Shown in pieces: positions 9,517-18,704 of a stretch of 64,000 bases of DNA. The stretch covers positions 18,698 through 82,697 of the forward strand of contig NZ_FNUR01000016.1 of NCBI RefSeq assembly GCF_900108105.1, written 5' to 3'. Origin of the DNA: Butyrivibrio sp. Su6. Lineage in GTDB: Bacteria; Bacillota; Clostridia; Lachnospirales; Lachnospiraceae. Position 1 is the stretch's first letter. Every line of letters starts with the position of its first letter. The notes under the pieces are model-generated. The model made no database searches. It had not been told where the DNA came from and worked only from the letters and a program-made list of their open reading frames with translations. A program made the position numbers and the translations under genes.

Positions 9517-9522
9517 TAGGAT

Positions 9523-10824
9523 ATGCTTTTTGGGAGTTCGGATGAAAAGCGCTTTGTGCTGGGATATGATTTGGGCGAGAAGGTTTCGCAGATAAGCTAT
9601 CTGGCTTCAGATGCGGATATGCCGGAGACTCTCTCAGTACTGGCCGGAGCAGAACTGTATAATATTCCTACCGTGCTGTGCAAAAGAAATGATGTAAATC
9701 AGTGGTTTTATGGAAAAGAGGCGGTGCGCCATATTCAGGAGGGCGATGCAACTGCTGCTCCTGATCTTTTAGCGTCGGCAAGGGCTGGTAAGCCTGTGAT
9801 GGTGGCAGGGACCGAGTATGATCCTATAGCTCTTTTGACCCTGTTTGTTAAAAGAAGTCTGTCACTTTTATCTATGGAGCTTTCACTTGATAATGTGGAT
9901 GCCATAATGATAACAACAAGCAGCCTTGACCACAGAATGGTTCAGGTTTTAAATGCCGTTACATCAGCTCTTGAGCTTAAGACAAAAAACATATTTTATC
10001 AGAGCCATCAGGAGAGCTTTTATAATTACATGCTGTATCAGCCGGATGATCTGATGCATCATGTGATCCTTGCCTGTGACTATGACATGGAAAAACTTAA
10101 TGTCTATGAAATGACATTAAACCACAATACAACACCGATCGTGGCAACTATTGAAGACAGCTCTTTTGACAATTTAAGGATTGATCCGGCTGGATTTCCC
10201 AAGGAAGCCGCTTTGTACCACAAGACCTGCGAGAGACTTGATGATGAGTTCCTTACGATAATGCAGAAGGTCTGCGGTGAAAAGATCATATCTACTGTGT
10301 TCCTGTTAGGGGACGGCTTCAGGGACAAATGGGCAAAAAGGTCTTTGGAGTTTTTGTGCAGAACAAGAAGGGTATTCCAGGGCAATAATCTCTTTAGTAA
10401 GGGAGCCAGTATTGCAGCAAGAGAAAGGATAAAACCTTCGGAGCATTCCAAAAAATATGTATTCCTTGGAGAGGATAAATTAAAATCCAATCTCGGAATG
10501 AAGCTGATGAAATGCGGAACAGAAGTGTATTGTGCACTTCTTGATGCGGGAACCAACTGGTATGAGGCTGAGGTTTCTATCGAGATAATCATGGATCCAA
10601 GTGGAATACTTAATGTTGAAGTTACTCCGCTCACAGGAAAGATGCCCAAAATGGTGCAGCTGTATCTTGACGGCCTTGAAAAACGACCGGAAGGGACAAC
10701 GAGACTTAGAATTTCCATGAAGATGAATTCTGTAAATGAGGTGGGCGTCAAGGTTCAGGATCTGGGCTTTGGAGAGCTGTTCCCATCTTCGGGAAAGACC
10801 TGGGAGCAGATAATTGAACTGTAA
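9523..10824 (+). CDS. DUF5716-like protein with Hsp70/actin-like fold (predicted)
   Basis: A 433-residue protein, 6 nt after the giant gene. The motif order follows Hsp70/actin ATPases. A phosphate-1-like strand GYDLGEKVSQISYL is at about 14-27. A connect-1-like region comes next (AIMITTSS, then Q-x-LNAVTSALEL and SHQESFYNYML). A phosphate-2-like strand ILACDYDMEKLNVYEM follows, and then an adenosine-like segment TVFLLGDGFRDKWA. The phosphate-2 Gly run of true Hsp70s is missing, so nucleotide binding may be altered or lost. It resembles the family listed as DUF5716 (from memory). The fold call is inference from motif order. Confidence 0.7.
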   Translation: MLFGSSDEKRFVLGYDLGEKVSQISYLASDADMPETLSVLAGAELYNIPTVLCKRNDVNQWFYGKEAVRHIQEGDATAAPDLLASARAGKPVMVAGTEYDPIALLTLFVKRSLSLLSMELSLDNVDAIMITTSSLDHRMVQVLNAVTSALELKTKNIFYQSHQESFYNYMLYQPDDLMHHVILACDYDMEKLNVYEMTLNHNTTPIVATIEDSSFDNLRIDPAGFPKEAALYHKTCERLDDEFLTIMQKVCGEKIISTVFLLGDGFRDKWAKRSLEFLCRTRRVFQGNNLFSKGASIAARERIKPSEHSKKYVFLGEDKLKSNLGMKLMKCGTEVYCALLDAGTNWYEAEVSIEIIMDPSGILNVEVTPLTGKMPKMVQLYLDGLEKRPEGTTRLRISMKMNSVNEVGVKVQDLGFGELFPSSGKTWEQIIEL

Positions 10825-10836
10825 TGAGGTTATGTT

Positions 10837-11679
10837 ATGAGTAAGCCAATTCTTTGTATCGGAACATATGCAAAGACTCCCTTTCATATAGAAAAGGTGG
10901 GCAAAAATGTCTACTGCATTGAGGAACTTTGCTACATACTTGTAAATAATGCTTTTCTTTTGGATGAGGACAGCTTTGGAAATGACCTTTTTGACTGGAT
11001 TGAGAAGGAGTGCTCTCTAGAAAGACTTGCGGATGAGCTTCGGAGCATGTACATGAAGAAGTGCTCCATCGCGTCTCTTGCGGGAACCATTCTTGATTAT
11101 GTAGGGTATAACAGTAAGAAGGAAGTTGACAGGACTGAAGAGATACTTAGAGCCAATGCAGGAATGGATGTCTACAGGAAAAAGATGGCCCGTGCGGATT
11201 ATCTTTTGAAAAATAACCGCTATAGCATGGCATTCAAGGAATATGAATTTCTTTTAAATAATACGGACGAACTTGATAAGAAGACGAAAGCAAAGATAGA
11301 GCACAATGAAGGTGTTATGTACGCGAGACTCTTTCTCTTTGAAAGAGCTGCGGATATGTTTCTGAAAGCCTACAGGGATGGCGGCGATGAGGCGTCACTT
11401 ATTCAGTATCTTGGGGCTTTAAGAATGAATCTTTCTGACAAGGAATATGTTTCATTTGTGACGGATAATGAAGATATGTATGAGGCTTCAATGGCTCTTG
11501 AAAGACGGGTAAATGAGCTCGAAGAGCTGTTTGGAAGCAGCAAGTCCAATCTTGCGGTGGGAACTCTTTCTGTCTACAAGGCAGAGGGCAAGATGGGCGA
11601 GTATTATGATGTGGTGGGGAAGATTACAGAGGAGCTGAAAACCGAGTACAGAGATCTCGTCAAAAGTAAAGTAGGATAA
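10837..11679 (+). CDS. Unknown protein with TPR-like helices, third gene of the operon
   Basis: A 280-residue soluble protein that I do not recognise. An N-terminal region of about 110 residues (CIGTYAKTPFHIEKVGKNVY) is followed by helix pairs with TPR character, such as YRKKMARADYLLKNNRYSMAFKEYEFLL and ERAADMFLKAYRDGGDEASL. It lies 12 nt after the Hsp70-like gene. A protein-interaction role within the same complex is the natural reading of its position and helical repeats, but no catalytic motif is visible. Confidence 0.6.
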   Translation: MSKPILCIGTYAKTPFHIEKVGKNVYCIEELCYILVNNAFLLDEDSFGNDLFDWIEKECSLERLADELRSMYMKKCSIASLAGTILDYVGYNSKKEVDRTEEILRANAGMDVYRKKMARADYLLKNNRYSMAFKEYEFLLNNTDELDKKTKAKIEHNEGVMYARLFLFERAADMFLKAYRDGGDEASLIQYLGALRMNLSDKEYVSFVTDNEDMYEASMALERRVNELEELFGSSKSNLAVGTLSVYKAEGKMGEYYDVVGKITEELKTEYRDLVKSKVG

Positions 11680-11695
11680 GCTGGGGGACTTACGT

Positions 11696-12889
11696 ATGGG
11701 ACTTTTGGATGATATTTTTGGAAGAAATAAACCCGATGACAGGGTGATGCAGGAAGAACTTCAGGACTGGAATGATATTGTCTATACCAGAAAAGACCTT
11801 GATATGGATGATCCGGTTCAGAGAAGGGAGTACATTGGGAGCTGCCTCCAGCAGATGGAAGAAGCCTCCAGGCAGCTTGACGCCCTTGAAGTAGAATATG
11901 CAGATGTTACCAGCCATTTGAGGGACATGGAGGAAATTGATTCACTTCCGCCAGAGCAGAGGGCTGAGGTCACTGATTGTGCCCAGAGAATAATTGAATC
12001 CCAGGAGCAGCAGGAGAAATTTGTAAAGCGCAAGAGCAAAATGAGCGATGAAGACTTTGAACATATGGAAAGGCTTCAGGCTCAGGCACAGATTGGAGCA
12101 GAAAAGCTCCTTGAAGCAGAAAGCTTTCAAAAGAAGATAAAGAATGATCTAAAGAGGCTTGATTCAGAGCATCAGGCATATCTTTTCAGAGAAGAGGAAC
12201 TTGAGAAAACTATTGAGAGTTCCAAGACCCTTACTATAGTAATAGGAGTAACTCTCTGTCTTATAATTATTTTTTTACTGATATTACAGTTTGGACTTAA
12301 GCTTAATGTTACCTATGGCTTTATGATAAGCATTCTTTTATCTGCCATAGTTATCACCGTGCTGTATGTTCAGAGCACCGGAGCTGTGGTTGAATTAAAG
12401 AGTGTAAAAAAGTCCATTTCAAGGCTTATAATGCTTCAGAATTCAGTAAAGATAAGGTATGTCAATAACACCAATCTTATCGACTACCTCTGTATGAAGT
12501 ACAGAGTCATGAATTCTGCAGAGCTTAGCGGCATGTATGACAAGTATCTGAAGGAGAAAAAAGAGCGCGAGAAATACGAGGACTCAAGAAGAAGCCTTGA
12601 TGCAAACCAAAAGGATCTTATTTATATCCTCAGGCACTACAGGGTAAAAGACCCTGATATATGGGTTCATCAGGTGGAGGCTCTTATAAGCCACAATGAG
12701 GAGGTTGAAATAAGGCACAGCCTCAATGTACAAAGGCAGTCCCTTAGAAAGCGGATGGAATACAACAGAAATATCGTAGCGGGTAATGCAAAAAGAGAGA
12801 TCGAAGATACTGCAAAGCTCTACCCGCAATATGCTCAGGAAATACTTGATATGGTTTCAAGATACGAAGAAATGTACCCAAATGTGTAA
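11696..12889 (+). CDS. Coiled-coil membrane protein, fourth gene of the operon
   Basis: A 397-residue protein that I do not recognise. Residues about 25-175 are strongly charged and heptad-like. Two adjacent membrane helices follow at about 176-225 (TIVIGVTLCLIIIFLLIL and YGFMISILLSAIVITVLYV), then a second charged helical region to the end. Both termini should face the cytoplasm, so it could anchor the soluble products of the three preceding genes at the membrane. AGCTGGGGG lies 8 nt before the ATG. The gene ends inside the loop of the operon terminator. Confidence 0.65.
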   Translation: MGLLDDIFGRNKPDDRVMQEELQDWNDIVYTRKDLDMDDPVQRREYIGSCLQQMEEASRQLDALEVEYADVTSHLRDMEEIDSLPPEQRAEVTDCAQRIIESQEQQEKFVKRKSKMSDEDFEHMERLQAQAQIGAEKLLEAESFQKKIKNDLKRLDSEHQAYLFREEELEKTIESSKTLTIVIGVTLCLIIIFLLILQFGLKLNVTYGFMISILLSAIVITVLYVQSTGAVVELKSVKKSISRLIMLQNSVKIRYVNNTNLIDYLCMKYRVMNSAELSGMYDKYLKEKKEREKYEDSRRSLDANQKDLIYILRHYRVKDPDIWVHQVEALISHNEEVEIRHSLNVQRQSLRKRMEYNRNIVAGNAKREIEDTAKLYPQYAQEILDMVSRYEEMYPNV

Positions 12890-12907
12890 ACATTTGGGTA
12901 TTTTTTT
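12875..12907 (+). terminator. Rho-independent terminator of the four-gene operon
   Basis: TACCCAAATG and CATTTGGGTA pair perfectly (10 bp) around a 6-nt loop, followed by seven T. The stop codon of the last gene lies in the loop. Confidence 0.9.
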
Positions 12908-12909
12908 CA

Positions 12910-12938
12910 TTGTCAGCAAAAAAGATAGATGGTATTAT
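12910..12938 (+). promoter_or_regulatory. Promoter of purF
   Basis: TTGTCA (12910-12915), 17-bp spacer, TATTAT (12933-12938): near-consensus on both elements. No purine riboswitch is visible between it and purF. Confidence 0.75.
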
Positions 12939-12986
12939 TTTTGTGTTTGAGCATTCATTACGTATTTAGTATTTGAGGAGAACCAA

Positions 12987-14432
12987 ATGGTGGGAGAAAA
13001 CAGATTGGAGAATTACAAACACCTCGGCGAAGAGTGCGGTGTCTTTGGCATGTACGATTTCGACGGCGGTGATGTAGCAGAATCTATCTACTATGGGCTC
13101 GTTTCGCTCCAGCACAGAGGACAGGAAAGCTGTGGTATTGCTGTGAGTCAGACGAATGGTCCAAAAGGCAAGGTTTCCAGCTATAAAGACATGGGACTTG
13201 TAAACGAAGCGTTTACGCCGGATATTTTAGACGGGCTAAAGGGTGATATTGGTGTAGGTCACGTCCGCTATTCTACAGCAGGAAGCAGCACCAGAGAAAA
13301 TGCTCAGCCCTTAGTTCTTAATTATGTAAAAGGTACCCTGGCACTAGCCCATAACGGTAACCTAGTCAATGCACCGGAGCTGCGTCAAGAGCTCGCTTAT
13401 ACAGGTGCGATTTTCCAAACAACTATTGATTCAGAAGTAATTGCATATTATATTGCACGAGAGAGGCTTGTTGCAAGCTCTGTAGAAGAGGCAGTGGGAA
13501 AGGCTATGCTCAAGATAAAAGGTGCATACAGTCTTGTTATCATGTCACCGAGAAAGCTTATCGGTGCTAGAGACCCTTATGGATTTAAACCTCTTGTAAT
13601 AGGAAGAAGAGATAACTGTTATGTGTTGGCTTCTGAGACCTGTGCGCTTGATACCATAGGAGCTACATTTATCAGAGATGTTGAGCCGGGTGAGATAGTT
13701 ACTATTTCTCCTGAAAAAGGGATCCAGTCAGACAAATCAATGTGCATCGAAAAGGAGAAACATGCCAGATGCATATTTGAATATATTTATTTCTCAAGAC
13801 CTGACAGTTCAATAGATGGAATCAGCGTCTATGATGCCAGGATTGCAGCCGGAAGATTTTTGGCCAAGGATTCACCTGTTGATGCAGACATGGTTGTAGG
13901 TGTTCCTGAATCAGGAAACGTTGCAGCTCTTGGATATGCCATGGAATCAGGAATTCCTTACGGACAGGCCTTCGTCAAAAACTCTTATATCGGAAGAACA
14001 TTTATCAAACCAAAACAGAAAAATAGAGAGTCCAGCGTTCAGGTCAAGCTAAATGCTTTGACAAGCGGCGTTAAGGGCAAGAGGATCATCATGATAGATG
14101 ATTCCATTGTCAGAGGTACAACATCTGACAGAATCGTGCGAATGCTCCGCGATGCAGGAGCAAAAGAGGTACATATGAGAGTAAGCTCACCGCCATTTTT
14201 GTGGCCTTGCTACTTTGGAACAGATGTACCTGCAAGAGATCAGCTTATTGCCTACAACAGGAATGTTGAAGATATTTGCAAGATAATCGGAGCAGATTCA
14301 CTGGCCTACCTTAAGATTGAGAGATTAGAGGAAATGGTCGGTGGAAAGCTGGGAATTTGTAAAGGGTGCTTTACAGGCCAATACCCTATTGAACCACCAA
14401 AGACGGATATACGTGGGGACTACGAGCGATAA
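12987..14432 (+). CDS. purF: Amidophosphoribosyltransferase
   Basis: A 481-residue enzyme for the first committed step of purine synthesis (PRPP plus glutamine to phosphoribosylamine). A propeptide of 16 residues precedes the catalytic Cys17 (EECGVFGMY), as in the Bacillus type that needs cleavage. The glutaminase half carries HRGQESCGI and the transferase half the PRPP loop IIMIDDSIVRGTT. Cysteines in ARCIFEY, WPCYFGT and ICKGCF match the four ligands of the oxygen-sensitive [4Fe-4S] cluster. GAGGAG lies 7 nt before the ATG. It is followed by purB. Confidence 0.97.
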   Translation: MVGENRLENYKHLGEECGVFGMYDFDGGDVAESIYYGLVSLQHRGQESCGIAVSQTNGPKGKVSSYKDMGLVNEAFTPDILDGLKGDIGVGHVRYSTAGSSTRENAQPLVLNYVKGTLALAHNGNLVNAPELRQELAYTGAIFQTTIDSEVIAYYIARERLVASSVEEAVGKAMLKIKGAYSLVIMSPRKLIGARDPYGFKPLVIGRRDNCYVLASETCALDTIGATFIRDVEPGEIVTISPEKGIQSDKSMCIEKEKHARCIFEYIYFSRPDSSIDGISVYDARIAAGRFLAKDSPVDADMVVGVPESGNVAALGYAMESGIPYGQAFVKNSYIGRTFIKPKQKNRESSVQVKLNALTSGVKGKRIIMIDDSIVRGTTSDRIVRMLRDAGAKEVHMRVSSPPFLWPCYFGTDVPARDQLIAYNRNVEDICKIIGADSLAYLKIERLEEMVGGKLGICKGCFTGQYPIEPPKTDIRGDYER

Positions 14433-14461
14433 AAATACCAGGATTGATCAGGAGGAATAAA

Positions 14462-15895
14462 ATGAATACAGACAGATACACAAGCCCATTATCAGAGCGT
14501 TATGCAAGTAAGGAAATGCAGTATATCTTTTCACAGGATATGAAGTTTAAGACCTGGAGAAAACTGTGGATTGCTCTTGCAGAGATTGAGAAAGACCTGG
14601 GACTTAACATTACTCAGGAGCAGATAGATGAACTTAAAGAGCATCAGGATGACATCAACTATGATGTTGCAAGAGCAAGAGAAAAAGAAGTTCGCCATGA
14701 CGTTATGAGCCATGTATATGCTTATGGTCAGCAGTGCCCAAAGGCTAAGGGAATCATTCACCTTGGTGCAACGAGCTGCTATGTTGGTGACAACACAGAT
14801 GTCATTGTAATGACTGAGGCTTTGAAGCTTGTCCGTAAAAAACTTGTAAATGTTATCTATGAGCTTTCTAAGTTTGCTGACAAGTACAAGGATCTTCCAA
14901 CCCTTGGATTTACTCATTTCCAGCCAGCACAGCCAACAACTGTAGGCAAAAGAGCTTCTCTCTGGCTTCAGGATTTTACAATTGACCTTGAGGATCTTGA
15001 CTATGTTATTGATAATATGAAGCTTTTGGGTTCAAAGGGAACAACAGGTACACAGGCTTCTTTCCTTGAGCTCTTTGACGGAGACCTCACAAAGGTTGAT
15101 AAGCTTGATCCTATGCTTGCTGAAAAGATGGGATTTAAGGGCTGCATGGCTGTTTCAGGTCAGACATACAGCAGAAAGATAGATATGAAGGTTATAAATG
15201 TTCTTGCAGGTATTGCATCATCTGCAACAAAGATGGCGCAGGACATCAGACTCCTTCAGCATTTAAAGGAAGTTGAGGAACCATTTGAAAAGAGCCAGAT
15301 TGGTTCATCAGCTATGGCCTATAAGAGAAATCCTATGAGAAGTGAAAGGATATGTTCTCTCTCAAGATATGTTATAATAGATACTCTTAATCCTGCTATT
15401 ACTGAAGTGTCACAGTGGTTTGAAAGAACACTTGACGATTCAGCCAATAAGAGACTTTCAATTCCTGAAGGATTCCTTGCAACAGACGGTATCCTTGACC
15501 TTTGCCTCAATGTGGTGGATGGTCTTGTGGTATATCCTAAGGTTATTGAGAAACATCTTTTGGCAGAGCTTCCATTCATGGCTACAGAGAATATCATGAT
15601 GGATGCTGTAAAGGCAGGCGGAGACAGACAGGAACTCCATGAAAAGATCCGTGAGCTTTCTATGGAAGCCGGCAAGACAGTTAAAGTTGAGGGCAAGGAC
15701 AACAACCTTCTTGAGCTTATTGCTGCTGACCCTGCATTCCACCTTACACTTGATGAGCTCAAGGCATCAATGGATCCTAAAAAGTATGTTGGATGCAGTG
15801 CACATCAGGTGGAGAAATTCCTTGCAGAGGTAGTTAACCCTATCATTGAGGAAAACAAAGAGCTTCTTGGAGTTACAGCTGAAATTAATGTATAA
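14462..15895 (+). CDS. purB: Adenylosuccinate lyase
   Basis: A 477-residue member of the fumarase/aspartase superfamily that acts twice in purine synthesis (SAICAR to AICAR, adenylosuccinate to AMP). The superfamily signature reads GSSAMAYKRNPMRSE at about residues 280-294. Other landmarks are GATSCYVGDN and THFQPAQPTT. I start at the ATG at 14462 because AGGAGGAAT sits 5 nt upstream; an in-frame TTG at 14444 lies before that site. The gap to purF is 29 nt, consistent with one transcript. Confidence 0.97.
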   Translation: MNTDRYTSPLSERYASKEMQYIFSQDMKFKTWRKLWIALAEIEKDLGLNITQEQIDELKEHQDDINYDVARAREKEVRHDVMSHVYAYGQQCPKAKGIIHLGATSCYVGDNTDVIVMTEALKLVRKKLVNVIYELSKFADKYKDLPTLGFTHFQPAQPTTVGKRASLWLQDFTIDLEDLDYVIDNMKLLGSKGTTGTQASFLELFDGDLTKVDKLDPMLAEKMGFKGCMAVSGQTYSRKIDMKVINVLAGIASSATKMAQDIRLLQHLKEVEEPFEKSQIGSSAMAYKRNPMRSERICSLSRYVIIDTLNPAITEVSQWFERTLDDSANKRLSIPEGFLATDGILDLCLNVVDGLVVYPKVIEKHLLAELPFMATENIMMDAVKAGGDRQELHEKIRELSMEAGKTVKVEGKDNNLLELIAADPAFHLTLDELKASMDPKKYVGCSAHQVEKFLAEVVNPIIEENKELLGVTAEINV

Positions 15896-15906
15896 AGGGC
15901 AAAAAT

Positions 15907-16770
15907 ATGAAGATTACAGAAATTTTTAAAGAAAAGGAAGTGACACTTTCATTCGAGGTATTTCCGCCAAAGACAGATAATGGATATCCCGCCGTTGAGA
16001 AGGCTGCAGCTGAGATTGCAGCCCTCGGCCCGGATTTTATGAGCGTAACTTACGGAGCCGGCGGCGGAACAAGTAAAAACACAGCAAGTATTGCGGCAGA
16101 TCTTCAGGATAAATATCATGTGCCGGTACTTGCTCATCTGACTTGCGTTTCATCCGACAAGGATCATGTGAAGTCAATGATCAATACCTATAAGGAAAAG
16201 GGTATTGAGAATATCATGGCACTTCGAGGTGACATACCCAAAGAGGGAAGGACTCATTTTGATTACAACCATGCGACAGAGCTTATCTATGACATTAAGT
16301 CCATAGATCCGGATATCTGCATTGGAGGAGCATGCTACCCTGAGGGACATGTAGAGTGCGCAAGACAGTCAGAGGACATTCAGCACCTTAAAGAAAAGGT
16401 AGAGGCCGGCTGTGACTTTTTGACTACTCAGATGTTTTTTGACAACTCCACGCTGTATCAGTTTTTGTATCGCATAAAGGATAAGGGTATTGATGTTCCG
16501 GTAATTCCGGGTATCATGCCTATTACCAATGAAAAACAGGTGGCCAGAAGTGTGGCTCTGTCAGGTTCAACTATTCCACAGAAGATGAAGATCATGGTGG
16601 ACAGATTTCAGGATAATCCTGAAAAGCTTAAAGAGGCGGGAATTATCTATGCATGTGATCAGATAATTGATCTTATTTCAAACGGCGTTAGCCATATTCA
16701 TGTTTATTCCATGAATAAGCCGGATATTGCAGCAGGCATAATGCGCAATCTAGGGGCTATCATAAAGTAA
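15907..16770 (+). CDS. metF: Methylenetetrahydrofolate reductase
   Basis: A 287-residue FAD-dependent TIM-barrel enzyme reducing methylene-THF to methyl-THF for methionine synthesis. Family landmarks are SFEVFPPK near residue 16, SVTYGAGGG, and the substrate-region stretch GDFLTTQMFFD-like (CDFLTTQMFFDN). Length is normal for bacterial MetF. No MetV-like partner gene is adjacent, which points to the single-subunit form. It sits 11 nt after purB, so folate one-carbon flow and purine synthesis are co-expressed. Confidence 0.95.
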   Translation: MKITEIFKEKEVTLSFEVFPPKTDNGYPAVEKAAAEIAALGPDFMSVTYGAGGGTSKNTASIAADLQDKYHVPVLAHLTCVSSDKDHVKSMINTYKEKGIENIMALRGDIPKEGRTHFDYNHATELIYDIKSIDPDICIGGACYPEGHVECARQSEDIQHLKEKVEAGCDFLTTQMFFDNSTLYQFLYRIKDKGIDVPVIPGIMPITNEKQVARSVALSGSTIPQKMKIMVDRFQDNPEKLKEAGIIYACDQIIDLISNGVSHIHVYSMNKPDIAAGIMRNLGAIIK

Positions 16771-16792
16771 TATTGTTAGGGGAAAATAAAAA

Positions 16793-17788
16793 ATGAACAT
16801 TCAGAACAACATAAACCAAGAGGATTTTGACTATTCACAGGATGTAATAAAAAAGCTTTCTGATTATTTTGATTCAAAGGTTGTTGGACAAAAGGGGCTT
16901 AAGTTCTCACTTATCGCATCAATAATTGCAGACGGACATATTCTTGTAGAGTCAGTACCGGGTCTTGCAAAGACTACAGCAGCAAAGGCTATTTCTGATG
17001 CTGTGGATGGCAAATTTGCACGTATACAGTGCACACCGGATCTTTTGCCCGGAGATATTGTAGGTACACAGATCTATAATCAGGCAACACAGAAATTTGA
17101 AACAATCTTAGGACCTGTATTTGCTAACTTTGTACTTCTTGATGAGGTAAACAGATCAAGTGCCAAGACACAGTCAGCCATGCTTGAAGCCATGCAGGAG
17201 AAGCAGGTTACTATAGGTGGCAAGGCTTATCACATGCCTGAGGATATCTTTATTGTAATTGCTACTCAGAACCCAATTGAGCAGGAAGGTACATATCCTC
17301 TTTCCGAGGCACAGACAGACAGATTCCTGATAAAAGAGGTGATCACATATCCTACAGCTGCCGAGGAAGTAGAGATCCTTAGCAGGATCGAGTCAGGTAC
17401 TATCTCAAGAGTTGATCCACCTGTTCTTACGATCAAGGATGTTGATAAGGTTCAGGACATTGTGGATAAGGTTTATGTTGATGATGCCATTAAGTGGTAT
17501 ATTTCAAGTATTGTTGTTGCCAGCAGAAGGGCCAATCAGATTCCTGATTTTGAACTTGGCAAATACGTAAGGATCGGTGTCAGCCCTCGTGCTTCCATTG
17601 CTTTCCTTAAGATGTCCAAGGCAGCAGCACTTATGCAGGGAAGAACCTATGTTACTCCTGAAGATGTCAAGCTTGTCCGTCATCAGGTATTAAGACACAG
17701 AATCGGTCTTAACTATTCAGCAGTTGCGGACAATATTTCTGTTGAGATGGTAATTGACGGAATTGTTAATTCCGTAAAAACTCCATGA
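16793..17788 (+). CDS. MoxR-family AAA+ ATPase
   Basis: A 331-residue AAA+ ATPase. Walker A is SVPGLAKTTAAKA (about 60), Walker B FVLLDEVNRSSAKTQ (about 120), and a sensor-1 stretch IVIATQNPIEQEGTYPL follows. This is the MoxR chaperone-like group, which acts with VWA and DUF58 proteins to mature or insert metal centres or to remodel envelope proteins. All those partner genes follow directly, giving a Bat-like operon. It starts 22 nt after metF with AGGGG upstream. Confidence 0.93.
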   Translation: MNIQNNINQEDFDYSQDVIKKLSDYFDSKVVGQKGLKFSLIASIIADGHILVESVPGLAKTTAAKAISDAVDGKFARIQCTPDLLPGDIVGTQIYNQATQKFETILGPVFANFVLLDEVNRSSAKTQSAMLEAMQEKQVTIGGKAYHMPEDIFIVIATQNPIEQEGTYPLSEAQTDRFLIKEVITYPTAAEEVEILSRIESGTISRVDPPVLTIKDVDKVQDIVDKVYVDDAIKWYISSIVVASRRANQIPDFELGKYVRIGVSPRASIAFLKMSKAAALMQGRTYVTPEDVKLVRHQVLRHRIGLNYSAVADNISVEMVIDGIVNSVKTP

Positions 17789-17804
17789 TAGAGAGCTGAC
17801 AAAA

Positions 17805-18704
17805 ATGAACATAGATTATGAGTATTTATCAAGAATAAGAAGGGCGGTAGCTCTTTATACCACAAAAAAGACCTCTAATATTCTTGAGGGAGATTTCCAC
17901 TCAATCCATAAGGGGCGAAGCATGGATTTTGAGGACCTTAAGGAGTACACTCCGGGAGACGAAGTCCATGACATTGACTGGAAGTCATCCTCGAGGATGG
18001 GAACGATCCTTGTGCGAAGATATATGACCGACAGAAGACATAATATGATGTTTGTGTGCGACAGCGGTCTTAAAATGAAGGGCGATACTCCTTGCGGAGA
18101 TTCCAAAAAGGAGATTGCCCTTATGACATTTGGAACTCTTGCATATATTGCCGGAAGAAACGGCTCTGATTTTGCCATGGCTTATTCTAAGGCGGATCAG
18201 CCAAGTGTCAGCTTGTTTAAGTCGGGTCCTGACCATCTTGAGGGTCTTTTGTATGAGTACGAAAAGCATATTTGTGAGGACAATCAAAGGACGATAAGCC
18301 AGACTCTGATGGATGTTGTAAGTATGGTTCATAAGAGGATGATCATAGTTCTTATTACAGATATGGAAGGTCTTGCCGGTATAAGCAAGGATACAGTAAG
18401 AGCAATAACGAAAGATCATGATCTTCTTGCTTTTGGAATTGAGGATGCGTCTTTGTTTGGTGAGAACGTGTATGATCTGGAGAGCAGCCGGTACGAGAGA
18501 TTTTTCTTTTCCCACAGCAGGAAGTTAAAAGAGTTTGACAAAGAGCTGAGGAAAGAACTGGGAGATCAGGTGCATGATACCTGTAAGCAGAGCCGCGTGG
18601 CAGCAGTATCCCTTAAGACCGAAAGTGAGATAATAGACAAGGCGATTGTCCTGTTTGAAAGGTATAGACATGGAAACTACGGTTACATTACAACCACCCT
18701 TTGA
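17805..18704 (+). CDS. DUF58-domain protein of the MoxR operon
   Basis: A 299-residue protein with the DUF58 core: GRSMDFEDLKEYTPGDEVHDIDW at about 38-60, followed by a VWA-like second half (MMFVCDSGLKM). No signal peptide or membrane segment is apparent, so it is probably cytoplasmic. DUF58 proteins are standard partners of MoxR ATPases. Its 3' end overlaps the next gene by 35 nt in another frame, indicating translational coupling. Confidence 0.9.
   Translation: MNIDYEYLSRIRRAVALYTTKKTSNILEGDFHSIHKGRSMDFEDLKEYTPGDEVHDIDWKSSSRMGTILVRRYMTDRRHNMMFVCDSGLKMKGDTPCGDSKKEIALMTFGTLAYIAGRNGSDFAMAYSKADQPSVSLFKSGPDHLEGLLYEYEKHICEDNQRTISQTLMDVVSMVHKRMIIVLITDMEGLAGISKDTVRAITKDHDLLAFGIEDASLFGENVYDLESSRYERFFFSHSRKLKEFDKELRKELGDQVHDTCKQSRVAAVSLKTESEIIDKAIVLFERYRHGNYGYITTTL

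Noticed and set aside
10104..10751. 215-codon minus-strand frame
   Set aside because: Antisense to the Hsp70-like gene, no ribosome site, composition like a codon shadow.
12939..12986. Purine or PRPP riboswitch before purF
   Set aside because: The leader is under 50 nt and shows no known core.
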